DNA of 38,720 bases from assembly GCA_000406005.1 (NCBI GenBank), contig ASZN01000034.1:1-38720 (forward strand). Direction: 5' to 3'. Each line of letters begins with the position of its first letter. Position 1 is the stretch's first letter. Made by a program: the position numbers and the translations under genes. A model generated the notes under the pieces. The model was not told the origin of the DNA. It did no database searches and worked only from the letters and a program-made list of their open reading frames with translations. This document shows, one piece after another, positions 1 to 8,370 of this stretch. Origin of the DNA: Candidatus Poribacteria bacterium WGA-3G. Lineage in GTDB: Bacteria; Poribacteria; WGA-4E; WGA-3G.

Positions 1-1
1 T

Positions 2-628
2 GCGATCTGGGTTGCCTTTGACTCAGAGGATGAACTACTTCGCGGAAAAGGTTCGTGGAAAGGAAAAGACGACCTCACGATGACTTGGTCAACGATGTAT
101 GATGCGGAGACCTTCTATTTCGCAGCAGCGGTACGGGACGACATTTTCGCACCAGCGGCGAACGCAGCACAACCGTGGTTAGGCGATACAATCTTTTTGT
201 ATATCGATTGGGAGAAAGTAGGTGTCGGCGTACCTGTAAGCAAACCGAATTTCGCGTATATCAACAAAAAAGCACTCGTCACCGATTTCAGTGGCATCAA
301 AGACCCCGATCTCCCAAGGTCCGATATTGCGATCGTGCCGACACCTGAATTGGGCAAAGGCGGTATGATTTACGAAGTAGCGATGCCGTTTGAATGGCTC
401 ACGGACCCGAAAATTGAGGAGGGCACAGAAATCGGGTTTACGCCGGGATACGAAGAAGGCACGGATAACCCGGAGAAGAAAGCCGATTTGGTGTTCATGG
501 ATTGGCACGGACTGAACCCAGACGACTCCGCGAATCTCGGCACTTTGATCTTTGGCGAGCCACTTGCTGTTGATACAGTGGGCAAGTTGACCCTAACGTG
601 GGGACAACTGAAGAAATCTGCGCCATAG
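2..628 (+). CDS. CBM9-like exported protein, 5' end outside window
   Basis: The frame is open from base 2 through the ATG at 80, so the gene starts upstream of the window and the ATG at 80 is an internal Met. The visible part begins AIWVAFDSEDELL and contains TWSTMYDAETFYFAAAVRDD, the W-x-x-x-Y-D-x-x-x-F-Y-F-x-V-x-D-D pattern of family 9-like carbohydrate-binding (DOMON/CBM9) beta-sandwich domains. The C-terminus, VDTVGKLTLTWGQLKKSAP, matches the tail signature found on three other exported proteins in this window. Any signal peptide would lie outside the window. A role in binding sugar or haem-like ligands at the cell surface is inferred from the family only. Confidence 0.75.
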   Translation, partial: AIWVAFDSEDELLRGKGSWKGKDDLTMTWSTMYDAETFYFAAAVRDDIFAPAANAAQPWLGDTIFLYIDWEKVGVGVPVSKPNFAYINKKALVTDFSGIKDPDLPRSDIAIVPTPELGKGGMIYEVAMPFEWLTDPKIEEGTEIGFTPGYEEGTDNPEKKADLVFMDWHGLNPDDSANLGTLIFGEPLAVDTVGKLTLTWGQLKKSAP

Positions 629-677
629 GTAGTGGCTGGCAGAACAGTAAATCTGACAATGATATAAGGAGTTAACG

Positions 678-926
678 GTGGCTACAACTTTAGGCGGAAT
701 CGTAATCCTATTCCTTTTGTACGCGTCAGGTGCTATCTTTTTGACGGTTATGCTCGCTGTCGGTATCGCATGGGGCATCAGGTGGGGTATTACTTGGGCA
801 CTGAAAGAGATCGCCAGAGACCGCGAACTTGAAACATGGCTGAAACGGGTTCTGAGTCCTTCAGAAAATCAGATAAACAACGGTATACGCAAATCCACTA
901 CAGAAAACCGGTACGAATCGAATTAA
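678..926 (+). CDS. small single-pass membrane protein
   Basis: 82 residues with a GTG start at 678, chosen because AAGGAG (666-671) lies 6 bases upstream and no ATG is suitably placed. Residues about 5-40 are a long hydrophobic stretch (GGIVILFLLYASGAIFLTVM, then glycine/tryptophan-rich), enough for one or two membrane passes. The charged tail that follows (KEIARDRELETWLKRVL) would be soluble. The next gene begins 3 bases after the stop, so the two are probably co-transcribed. I do not recognise a family. Its job may be linked to the AAA+ ATPase downstream, but that is inferred from spacing only. Confidence 0.6.
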   Translation: MATTLGGIVILFLLYASGAIFLTVMLAVGIAWGIRWGITWALKEIARDRELETWLKRVLSPSENQINNGIRKSTTENRYESN

Positions 927-929
927 TCT

Positions 930-1832
930 ATGTCAAAAGAAAACCGAGAGACAGAAAGCATCTTGCCACTTTTCAGGCAGCTGCTTGAAAAAGCCGATAA
1001 TCTACTAAACCGCTTGGACGCTCGCGCAGGGTACGCACACGGTGAGTGCCTTGATGAGCACATCGCTTTTCAGTGGCGCGCACAGAATGGGACGGGGTAT
1101 CTCGTGCCTGTTAAACACCCGCATCTCGTGGATAGCACCGATCTCATCGGCATTCATTCGCAGTGCGCTGCGTTAGACCGGAATACACGGCAGTTCTTGC
1201 AAGGGCTGCCCGCGAACCATGTCTTACTATGGGGGGACCGCGGTACAGGGAAATCTTCGCTCGTTAAAGCGATGTTGGAACGCTATACCGATAAAGGACT
1301 TCGGTTGATCGGCATCGCGAAAGAGGGACTCGTGCATCTACAAGAGGTTGCCGAGGTGTTGTGGGAGCGTCCGGAACATTATATCCTTTTCTGTGACGAT
1401 CTCGCTTTCAATGAAGACGAACCCGAATATCGAGAATTGAAAGCGATGCTGGAAGGTGGAATCTCCGCCTGTCCGGACAACGTTCTCATCTATGCCACCT
1501 CAAACAGACGGCACTTGATGCCTCGACAGGTACGAGAAAACCGGTACCCGCAGAACGATGAGGATGAGTTATATCCGCGCGAAGCAACGGAAGAAAAGGT
1601 TTCGTTGAGCGATCGTTTCGGTCTACGGCTCGCCTTCCAACGGATTTCGCAGGATACTTATCTACAGATAGTCTCCCACTACGCACAAAAACGCGGACTC
1701 TCTATCCCGACAGAGACGTTGCACCGCGCAGCATTGGAATGGGAGGCATCCTCAAGTGGACGGTCTGGACGTGTCGCTTATCAGTTCGTTGCGGACCTCG
1801 CCGGAAAAATAGCACTCGAATCAAATTTTTAA
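930..1832 (+). CDS. DUF815-family P-loop ATPase
   Basis: 300 residues, the usual length for DUF815 proteins, which are AAA+ type ATPases of unknown cellular role. Walker A is GDRGTGKSS (residues 102-110). The hydrophobic strand ending in DDLAF, near residue 155, is the Walker B region. Further on, IYATSNRRHLMPRQ carries the sensor-type Asn/Arg pattern seen in this family. The gene starts 3 bases after a small membrane-protein gene, without an obvious Shine-Dalgarno of its own, which suggests coupling. No substrate can be read from the sequence. Confidence 0.85.
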   Translation: MSKENRETESILPLFRQLLEKADNLLNRLDARAGYAHGECLDEHIAFQWRAQNGTGYLVPVKHPHLVDSTDLIGIHSQCAALDRNTRQFLQGLPANHVLLWGDRGTGKSSLVKAMLERYTDKGLRLIGIAKEGLVHLQEVAEVLWERPEHYILFCDDLAFNEDEPEYRELKAMLEGGISACPDNVLIYATSNRRHLMPRQVRENRYPQNDEDELYPREATEEKVSLSDRFGLRLAFQRISQDTYLQIVSHYAQKRGLSIPTETLHRAALEWEASSSGRSGRVAYQFVADLAGKIALESNF

Positions 1833-1944
1833 TGTGTCGCCAAGCGAAAAGAAAAGATATACGAGTCACAACATTCATATTGTCTTTGGTTAAAGAAAAG
1901 TGTCTACTTAATCGTAGGCTTTAGTATAAAAAATGGAGGTTTCT

Positions 1945-2583
1945 ATGAAAAACCGATTAATGCGCTGCTTGGTACTCGTGCTCCTCCTAAGCAGTCTCAT
2001 GTTTCTACCACAAATAACAGATGCCGCTCCGAAAAACGGCACAGTGCGGGTCAGTGGCGATAATACTTGGGTCGTTTTTGTTAACGGCGAAGAGGTCGCA
2101 CAGAGCGCGAACTGGCAAGCACCGACCGTCAGCGATTTTAAGTTGGACAATGGGTTCGCCGTAATTGCTGTCTACGTCCACGACGCGGAACCCGGTGCCG
2201 CCGGTAGAGGCGGATTCCTTGCTGATATTGTTCTCGACGCTAAGCCTGATTATATCGGGACCGGCGAAGAAGGGTGGCGGTGCGATACAAGCGACCCGAT
2301 TGCTGATCGGAATGACGGTTGGGAAGAAATCAATTTCGACGACAGCAAATGGGAAGATGAACTCGAAATCTACGAAAAATTCGGTGGTGGTATCTGGGGG
2401 TTCGGTGCCGCAGCGATGGGCGCAATCCTCAATAACCCGGATTGCGAGGCACATTGGGTCTGGTGCGGTCCCAACGATGTTGAAGACGACATCTATTTCC
2501 GATATACCATCGGTACACTTCCTGTTGAACCGCAAGACAAAATCGCCACCACGTGGGCACGTATCAAAAACGAGGCGATGTAA
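1945..2583 (+). CDS. secreted jelly-roll-like protein (copy 1 of tandem pair)
   Basis: Start set at ATG 1945 because GGAGG (1936-1940) precedes it with correct spacing; the in-frame ATG at 1933 would put that site inside the gene. A typical signal peptide follows: MKNR, then a Leu-rich core, with cleavage near TDAA. The mature part has G-D-N-T-W-V-V-F-V-N-G-E-E-V and later ADRNDGWEEINFDDSKWED, patterns seen in galactose-binding/jelly-roll domains of glycan-active enzymes (F-D-D-S-x-W). No catalytic motif is visible. It ends with VEPQDKIATTWARIKNEAM, the tail shared with neighbouring exported proteins. The next gene is a clear paralogue, so this is a tandem duplication. Likely periplasmic or surface located. 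Confidence 0.8.
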   Translation: MKNRLMRCLVLVLLLSSLMFLPQITDAAPKNGTVRVSGDNTWVVFVNGEEVAQSANWQAPTVSDFKLDNGFAVIAVYVHDAEPGAAGRGGFLADIVLDAKPDYIGTGEEGWRCDTSDPIADRNDGWEEINFDDSKWEDELEIYEKFGGGIWGFGAAAMGAILNNPDCEAHWVWCGPNDVEDDIYFRYTIGTLPVEPQDKIATTWARIKNEAM

Positions 2584-2621
2584 TCTCACGCAATCATCAC
2601 AACATCAGAAAGGAGAATCAA

Positions 2622-3233
2622 ATGAAAAAGTTTTTTGTTCCGACAATTTTGGTTTTAGTCTTTGCTTTAGTCGCTTCAGGGACCTGGGCGGCGACACTCC
2701 GTATTAACGGCGACAATTCATGGGTAGGCTTCGTTAACGGCGAACAGGTCGCCGAAGGCGACAACTGGCAACAAGCCACTGTCACCGAATTTGACATGCC
2801 GGACGGCTACGCTGTCATCGCTGTCTACGTACACGACGCAGAACCCGGGGATACCGGGCGCGGCGGTGCCTTGTTTGATGTCATCCTTGACGACGGCACC
2901 TATATCCCTTCCGATGATACTTGGAAGGCAAATGCCGGCCCACCACTCGCTGATCGGAATGACGGTTGGGAACAACCCGATTTTGACGATAGCAGCTGGG
3001 ATAACGCGACACAACTCGACCCATTCGGAGAAGGTATCTGGGGTTTCGGTGCCGACACGATGCGCGAAATCTTGAAAGACCCGGACTCAACAGCATTTTG
3101 GGTTTGGGCGGGTCCGAATGACGTGGAAGACGATATCTATTTCCGTAAAACCGTCGGTACCTTGCCAACAACGCCGGTAGAACCGGGTGGGAAAGCCACT
3201 ACCACTTGGGGTGCCTTAAAAACAGAACAGTAA
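2622..3233 (+). CDS. secreted jelly-roll-like protein (copy 2 of tandem pair)
   Basis: Start set at ATG 2622, preceded by AAGGAG at 2610-2615. Upstream in-frame codons run back into the previous gene and have no ribosome site. Signal peptide: MKKFFVPTILVLVFALVASG, cleavage near TWAA. The mature sequence parallels the preceding gene (GDNSWVGFVNGEQV, YAVIAVYVHDAEPGDTGRGG, PLADRNDGWEQPDFDDSSWD, GIWGFGA, FWVWAGPNDVEDDIYFR) and ends in the shared tail VEPGGKATTTWGALK. Copy 1 has additional cysteines (CDTSD, NPDCEA, VWCGP) that copy 2 lacks. A role in ligand or carbohydrate binding is plausible but unproven. Confidence 0.8.
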   Translation: MKKFFVPTILVLVFALVASGTWAATLRINGDNSWVGFVNGEQVAEGDNWQQATVTEFDMPDGYAVIAVYVHDAEPGDTGRGGALFDVILDDGTYIPSDDTWKANAGPPLADRNDGWEQPDFDDSSWDNATQLDPFGEGIWGFGADTMREILKDPDSTAFWVWAGPNDVEDDIYFRKTVGTLPTTPVEPGGKATTTWGALKTEQ

Positions 3234-3243
3234 ACATGACATC

Positions 3244-3273
3244 ATAGGGAACGGTTCCTATACCGTTCCCTAT
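3244..3273. terminator. perfect 11-bp hairpin between convergent genes
   Basis: ATAGGGAACGG (3244-3254) and CCGTTCCCTAT (3263-3273) are exact inverted repeats around an 8-base loop. The hairpin lies between the stop of the plus-strand gene ending at 3233 and the stop of the minus-strand gene ending at 3270, so it could serve both strands. There is no T-run on either side, so it is not a canonical intrinsic terminator. It could equally be a REP-like palindrome. Confidence 0.5.
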
Positions 3274-4574
3274 CCGCTTTCAACAACCCTCGCGATCTCC
3301 GCAAAGACCGTCTCAATATCCGATTCATCCAGACAAGAATAAGCGACCCGCAACGCTGCCTCACCGAGTGCGATGATACCGATGCCGTGTTCCACAAGCA
3401 GTCGCTGCCGAACGGTTTCTGCGTTCCCAGACTTAAGGCGTAGGCATACAAAATAGCCGGCGTGGTTCGGATACACATCCCAATATCTCGTATACCGTTC
3501 ATCGGACGCAACCGCCTTCACCTTCAACGCACGCGCTTTGAGTGTCTCATAGTTGCGCTGCTTCTGTTCCCCATAACCCGGTGCCTGCATCGTCTTAAGG
3601 ATAAGCGTTTGCGAGACTTGCGATGCTCCAGAGGTGTTCGCTCGGATGAGTCCACTTAACTTCTGTTCCAGCGGTTGCATCGCCGTTGCGTCGAGTCCGA
3701 AAGTGAGGAACGCCACGCGTAAACCCCATGCGTATTCCTCTTTCGTGGCACCGTCTATTTTCACAGGCACTACATTCGGGTGGCATTCAACCAGCAAACC
3801 GAAAAGCGATTCCTGCATGACCGTCTCGTCATACCACAGACCGGCGTAGGCATCGTCAATCATAACGAGGATACGGCATCCGGTTTCTGCGCGCGCCACG
3901 ATTGCGTCCACAATCTGTTGTGCTTCCGTGCGCGTAACGGCGTAGCCGGTCGGATTGTGCGGAAAATTCAGAAGGACGAGCAATTTTTCGTCGGTAGCGT
4001 TGGCGAGTGTTTGGCGAAACTCGTGTGTGTTAAAGCCGCTTGCGGCGTTGAAGAAAGGGTAGGTTTGAATATCTGCACCCGCTTTGGTCTGGAAGATCAG
4101 CCTATAATTGCCCCACATCTGATCCGCGAGAATGAGTGTGTCGCCGCTGTCGAGAAAGAGTTCGGAGAGCAGACTAAACCCGTGCGTCATACCACTCGTC
4201 ACAATTGGAAGACTGAACGTTTTCTCACTGAGCGACGGGTTCTCTTGCAATAGATGCGTTCTCCACACCTCCCGTAACGCCTGCTGACCGAGCACGGGTG
4301 CGTAACCGTAGATGCTTTCGGGTGTGAGTTCAGGCACCAGTTTCCGAGAAACCGGCAGGTGCATCAAATCACCTGTCCCGTCTGAAAAGTCCAAGGCGAT
4401 CGCACGTGTTGCGTTGAACTGATGCGCCTCCGCGTTCGCCTCCGCTGTTTGGCTTAAGATGCCTTTCGGTAGGTAGATCCGTTTCCCTAACTCGGAGAGA
4501 AGTGCAAAAACCGATGGCGCAGCATCGCGAAGAGCCTCGTTTAATTCAATCGCTAAAGGATTTAACGTTTGCAT
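3270..4574 (-). CDS. class I/II PLP-dependent aminotransferase
   Basis: 434 residues, normal for fold-type I aminotransferases. NFPHNPTG (203-210) is the family motif. MIDDAYAGLWYD (about 238-249) carries the Asp and Tyr that contact the cofactor. GATKEEYAWGLR (about 275-286) holds the probable Schiff-base lysine, K278, followed by the arginine region. YGYAPVLGQQALREVW near residue 90 is the usual N-terminal substrate-side motif. The amino donor and acceptor cannot be told from sequence. It is transcribed divergently from the gene at 4712, across a 137-base AT-rich gap. Confidence 0.85.
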   Translation of the reverse strand: MQTLNPLAIELNEALRDAAPSVFALLSELGKRIYLPKGILSQTAEANAEAHQFNATRAIALDFSDGTGDLMHLPVSRKLVPELTPESIYGYAPVLGQQALREVWRTHLLQENPSLSEKTFSLPIVTSGMTHGFSLLSELFLDSGDTLILADQMWGNYRLIFQTKAGADIQTYPFFNAASGFNTHEFRQTLANATDEKLLVLLNFPHNPTGYAVTRTEAQQIVDAIVARAETGCRILVMIDDAYAGLWYDETVMQESLFGLLVECHPNVVPVKIDGATKEEYAWGLRVAFLTFGLDATAMQPLEQKLSGLIRANTSGASQVSQTLILKTMQAPGYGEQKQRNYETLKARALKVKAVASDERYTRYWDVYPNHAGYFVCLRLKSGNAETVRQRLLVEHGIGIIALGEAALRVAYSCLDESDIETVFAEIARVVESG

Positions 4575-4711
4575 ATTTCCTCTAAATAGTGGATAATAAT
4601 AGAGATGTGTGATTAATTCTGAACTTTCGGAGACTTAAAGTCAACTAATTTTTGTCTATATTCGTTGAAAAAGAAAACTTAAAACACACCGTTCAGAATA
4701 GGACATAAAAG

Positions 4712-5815
4712 ATGAAAGCATTTTTGAAAAGTCTAACATTCGGTATCCTCTTTATCCTCGCAGCCGGTTTCGGCATCGCCGTCTATATTCTTCAGGCACC
4801 ACCCGTTGAACAGAAGAACACCCCTAAACTGCAAATTCACACCCGCACAGCAGTCCGCGGGAGACCGACGCTCAATTCCAAGCCGCTCGCCTATACCAAA
4901 GATGTGTACCGCTTCAACTTGGATCGGAGATATATTAGCAACCTGAATAGTGACAGGTTGGAAGGTGAGCATCTGTTTAGCGCGGCTTTGACGCATCGTG
5001 CAAAGCTCAAAGGCAAGGACCTTGACAACGCCCTGGAAAAAGGGATCAATTGGGAAAAAATGTTCGTCAATATGACCACAGATATTCGCTTTGGTCCGAG
5101 TACGCCGACCCTCGAAATCTTGTTAAGTGGCGAGGAGTGGGTGCTCAAAAACGCACCGGGGGCTGGGTATATTGTCGTCAAGACAGGTCATCAGATTGAT
5201 GTCTTTTTACCCGACTTAAAGGACGCTTTTGACAAAAACGGACTTCCCCTCTCCACAGATTTAGAGGTTTCCACTGCCAAGACCAACAGTCGGTGGATTA
5301 TCACGGATAAAGGACAGCAGCAGACATATCGTATTGAGAACGGCACTGAAAAACTCAACGTCTACCAGCAATCGAAACCTGAGATTCTGACGTTTCTGTT
5401 TCAAGTCGGTTCAGCATCGCAGACCGCTCTCGCTGAAGGTAAATTGACGCAGGAACTCAGGCGAGAATTTGAAGCATTGAAGATACCCCTATCACGGAAA
5501 ACGCAAATATCAATAGGTAAAGACGGCGCGAGTTGGCAAATAACAGATACACCCCTAAAATATAACATCCGAAACGAGAACGAGCACTTGAAGGTCTATC
5601 TTGATTTGAACAGCACATGGCTTCGCATCCAGGCGAGTGACGCGATAAAAGGCTGGGTGCAAAAAGATCGGGGGACAATCTTTGAACCGCCACCACCGAT
5701 ACCGAGTTCACGCCAGCGAGCGAAACAACGGTTGCTTGTACTTATTGAGACAGGAAAAGAAAAAATCGGGATTTTCGATGATGAAAGTCAAACCCAAAAT
5801 ACTGCGTCCCGGTAG
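4712..5815 (+). CDS. membrane-anchored protein with SH3-like C-terminal segment
   Basis: 367 residues. The N-terminus (MKAFLKSLTFGILFILAAGFG...) is an uncleaved signal anchor or signal peptide, so the rest should face the periplasm. Two internal segments resemble each other: SRWIITDKGQQQTYRIENG with TEKLNVYQQ, and ASWQITDTPLKYNIRNEN with EHLKVYLDL, about 90 residues apart. The last of these runs into TWLRIQASDAIKGWVQKDRG, which resembles a bacterial SH3 module (W-x-x-I...G-W-V). The tail is proline- and charge-rich. No enzymatic motif is seen. The next gene overlaps its 3' end by 38 bases and is a peptidoglycan-peptidase-like gene, which would fit a cell-wall role, but that is inference. Confidence 0.65.
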   Translation: MKAFLKSLTFGILFILAAGFGIAVYILQAPPVEQKNTPKLQIHTRTAVRGRPTLNSKPLAYTKDVYRFNLDRRYISNLNSDRLEGEHLFSAALTHRAKLKGKDLDNALEKGINWEKMFVNMTTDIRFGPSTPTLEILLSGEEWVLKNAPGAGYIVVKTGHQIDVFLPDLKDAFDKNGLPLSTDLEVSTAKTNSRWIITDKGQQQTYRIENGTEKLNVYQQSKPEILTFLFQVGSASQTALAEGKLTQELRREFEALKIPLSRKTQISIGKDGASWQITDTPLKYNIRNENEHLKVYLDLNSTWLRIQASDAIKGWVQKDRGTIFEPPPPIPSSRQRAKQRLLVLIETGKEKIGIFDDESQTQNTASR

Positions 5816-6851
5816 CCGTATCGCAGCAATTTCGCTCTCTTGGGGCGGTCCCGGCACTGTCCCTTACCGTTATGAAGTCGGTAAACGGCAATTTGCGGAA
5901 GAATTCGGTGTAACGGTTGTTGAAACCGCGCACGCCTTGCGCGACGCTGATTGGCTCGCCAAAAATCCGGAAGCGCGCGCCGACGACCTGATGGCGGCTT
6001 TCGCCGATGAAACGATCGACGGTATTATCTCGACAATCGGCGGCGAAGATTCTATCCGCACGCTACGGTATCTCGATTTAGACATGATTCAGAAGAACCC
6101 GAAAGTTTTCATGGGTTATTCCGACACAACCATATCGCACGCCGTCTGTTTCAAAGCCGGTTTCGTGTCCTTCTATGGTCCCTCGTTCATGGCAGGATTC
6201 GCCGAAAACTGCGGGATGTTTCCGTATATGGTGGATTCTGTCCGACGCACCCTCTTTTCTGCCGAACCCATCGGTGTTATTCCGCAGAATCAATCCGGAT
6301 GGACAGTTGAATATCTGCCGTGGGAGAACCCGGAAAACCAATCCATCCGTCGAAAACTGAACCCATGCACCGGATGGAGATTCCATCAGGACGCAGGGAT
6401 CGCCGAAGGGCAGCTATTTGGCGGTTGTGTTGAAGTGCTGGACTGGCTTCGCGGCACCGACTATTTTTCTGTCACGGACCTTCAAGGTGCCGTTCTTTTC
6501 TTGGAGACCTCTGAAGACGCGCCACCCCCTGCCTTTCTAACGGAATTTGTGAGATGCATCGCAGCGATGGGTCTCCTTGAAGGACTTAACGGTATCCTAC
6601 TCGGACGCCCCGGTGGCGGTGTTGATCCACAGACCTTTAGCGAATATGAGGATACGCTCTGTAAAGCCGTCCGTGAGGAACACGGGGTAAACGATATGCC
6701 GATTGTCACTAACATGGACTTCGGGCACACCGATCCAATGTTCGTCATTCCAATCGGGACAGAGGTCCGTATTGATTCCAGCAAACAGGAAATCGCTATT
6801 GACGAGGCAGCAGTTATTATAGTGGAATCTAAAGATATGTTTACACTTTGA
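5778..6851 (+). CDS. S66 family LD-carboxypeptidase / MccF-like peptidase
   Basis: About 358 residues, the length of the family. I start it at ATG 5778 (or 5781), where homology begins: KPKILRPGSRIAAISLSWGG. The longer reading from 5682 is an out-of-frame shadow of the previous gene. Catalytic features of serine peptidase family S66 are visible: nucleophile Ser115 in GYSDTT, a Glu in LFLETSEDAPP, and the His in NMDFGHTDPM. Members cleave LD- (tetrapeptide) linkages in murein recycling or degrade microcin C-type peptide-nucleotides. There is no signal peptide, so it should act in the cytoplasm. It overlaps the preceding gene by 38 bases. Confidence 0.85.
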   Translation: MMKVKPKILRPGSRIAAISLSWGGPGTVPYRYEVGKRQFAEEFGVTVVETAHALRDADWLAKNPEARADDLMAAFADETIDGIISTIGGEDSIRTLRYLDLDMIQKNPKVFMGYSDTTISHAVCFKAGFVSFYGPSFMAGFAENCGMFPYMVDSVRRTLFSAEPIGVIPQNQSGWTVEYLPWENPENQSIRRKLNPCTGWRFHQDAGIAEGQLFGGCVEVLDWLRGTDYFSVTDLQGAVLFLETSEDAPPPAFLTEFVRCIAAMGLLEGLNGILLGRPGGGVDPQTFSEYEDTLCKAVREEHGVNDMPIVTNMDFGHTDPMFVIPIGTEVRIDSSKQEIAIDEAAVIIVESKDMFTL

Positions 6852-6876
6852 TAGACAACTTCTCCGCACTGCAGGG

Positions 6877-6898
6877 TTTTTGCTTGGGTGTTTCTTCA
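6877..6898 (+). repeat. dispersed motif GTTTTTGCTTGGGTGTTTCT
   Basis: The 218-base gap before the GT4 gene holds this motif. A near-identical inverted copy lies at 25807-25828 (ACAAGAAACACCCAAGCAAA on the plus strand). Shorter matches sharing TGCTTGGGT occur at 8312-8320 and 10863-10871. All are intergenic or in leaders. The function is unknown. Confidence 0.4.
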
Positions 6899-7069
6899 AG
6901 GTTTGCAACCTCGCCAATGTAAAAGTAATTGCGGGTTTTACTATAAAAACTAAAACAAAAAAGTTAGCCGAGGCAGGTAGCAATGCAACAACGGCGCATT
7001 GCGGATTCAACAAGACACCTGTACCTTGCCAAGCGGTTCCGATTGCACGCTCGGCGTAAGATTAAAAAT

Positions 7070-8269
7070 ATGAAGATACTTTTTCTTTCTCCTACCGTAC
7101 CGTTTCCACTCACCGATGGCGGACGCATCCGGGTCTTTAACCTCCTCAAACAAATCGCGGCGAAAAGCGATATAACACTGCTCGCGCTGGAGACACAACC
7201 GACAGACGAAGAAGGTGTCGCAGAACTTCAGCAGTTAGGCGTTCAGGTTCACCTTGTCCCGAATGCGCCGACACTCCCACGCGTATCACTCCGTACACTT
7301 ATCAACGCTTTCCACAGACAACAACCTATTACCGTCGCGCGGTATGATCTACCCGCCTATCGTCAGAAATTCAAAGAATTGATCGCTACTGAAGACTACG
7401 ATCTCGTCCACTACGAGATGTTCCATACAGCGCAGTTCCACACGGAGACCGATTTACCGGGGGTGCTTTCACAACAGAACGTCGATTCCGAAATCTGGCG
7501 GCGACTCTGCGGTGAAACGGCTAACCCGTTCTATAAATTCGTATATTGGACGCAACAACGCGCTTTTCAACGCTACGAACGGGTGCTAAGTCCGAAGTTC
7601 GATGCCGTCACGTGTACGTCCGATATCGATGCCACCGTCTTTCAGCACCACTGTGCGGAAGATGCTATCGCAATAATCCCAAACGGTGTCGATGTAACGC
7701 ACTTCCAACCCGATTTTACCACGGAAGCACCGGCACACCTCATCTATATCGGGAGTATGGACTGGTATCCGAATGAAGACGCAGTCGCCTTCTTCGCAGA
7801 TGAAATCTTACCGGGTATCCAAAGCGAGGTGCCAGAGGTCCAGTTCTCGATTGTCGGTGGGAACCCGTCAGCACGCGTCCAAAAGTTAGAAGAAAGAGAA
7901 GGCGTTATTGTCACCGGACGTGTACCCGAGATCAAACCCTACTTCGCCGAGTCGACGGTCTTCGTCGTGCCGTTACGTATCGGGAGCGGCACCCGTCTGA
8001 AAATCCTCGAAGCGTTAGCGATGGGGAAAGCGATTGTCTCTACTTCAGTCGGCGCGGAGGGGTTGGACCTCAAAGACGGCGAGGAAATTTTTATCGCCGA
8101 CGAACCGAAACCCTTTGCCGAAGCAGTCACCCGACTGCTGACAGATCCAGCACTCCGTCGTAGGATCGGCGAAAACGGACGCGCCCGCGTCGAAAAGGAT
8201 TATGACTGGCGAAGCATCGGTGAGAAACTCTATCAACTTTATATCAAGATCGGTAAACGCGATTTATAA
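7070..8269 (+). CDS. family 4 (GT-B) glycosyltransferase
   Basis: About 399 residues from ATG 7070, where the family N-terminus begins (MKILFLSPTVPFPLTDGGR). The in-frame codons back to 6983 have no homology-like content and no ribosome site. The C-terminal Rossmann half shows LIYIGSMDWYPNEDAV, VPEIKPYFAESTVFVVPL and the nucleotide-sugar-binding segment GSGTRLKILEALAMGKAIVS with a following STSVGAEGL, which carries the conserved Glu of GT4 enzymes. It probably transfers a sugar to a cell-surface or exopolysaccharide acceptor from the cytoplasmic face. Donor and acceptor are not readable. It stands alone, without other polysaccharide genes next to it. Confidence 0.85.
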   Translation: MKILFLSPTVPFPLTDGGRIRVFNLLKQIAAKSDITLLALETQPTDEEGVAELQQLGVQVHLVPNAPTLPRVSLRTLINAFHRQQPITVARYDLPAYRQKFKELIATEDYDLVHYEMFHTAQFHTETDLPGVLSQQNVDSEIWRRLCGETANPFYKFVYWTQQRAFQRYERVLSPKFDAVTCTSDIDATVFQHHCAEDAIAIIPNGVDVTHFQPDFTTEAPAHLIYIGSMDWYPNEDAVAFFADEILPGIQSEVPEVQFSIVGGNPSARVQKLEEREGVIVTGRVPEIKPYFAESTVFVVPLRIGSGTRLKILEALAMGKAIVSTSVGAEGLDLKDGEEIFIADEPKPFAEAVTRLLTDPALRRRIGENGRARVEKDYDWRSIGEKLYQLYIKIGKRDL

Positions 8270-8281
8270 ACGTACCGAAAA

Positions 8282-8310
8282 TTGATTTTTTTTATCGGAT
8301 GTGTTAATAT
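8282..8310 (+). promoter_or_regulatory. sigma-70-like promoter for LamG gene
   Basis: TTGATT (8282-8287) and TAATAT (8305-8310) with a 17-base spacer, about 60 bases upstream of the ATG at 8371. Read by eye. Confidence 0.5.
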
Positions 8311-8370
8311 ATGCTTGGGTGTGGACAAAACTTTTCAACGTCTAACAAAAACTTAAAGGGAGCTATTCTG

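Noticed and set aside
2005..2589. Minus-strand 194-residue ORF
   Set aside because: Shadow of the secreted jelly-roll gene, which has a signal peptide, ribosome site and paralogue.
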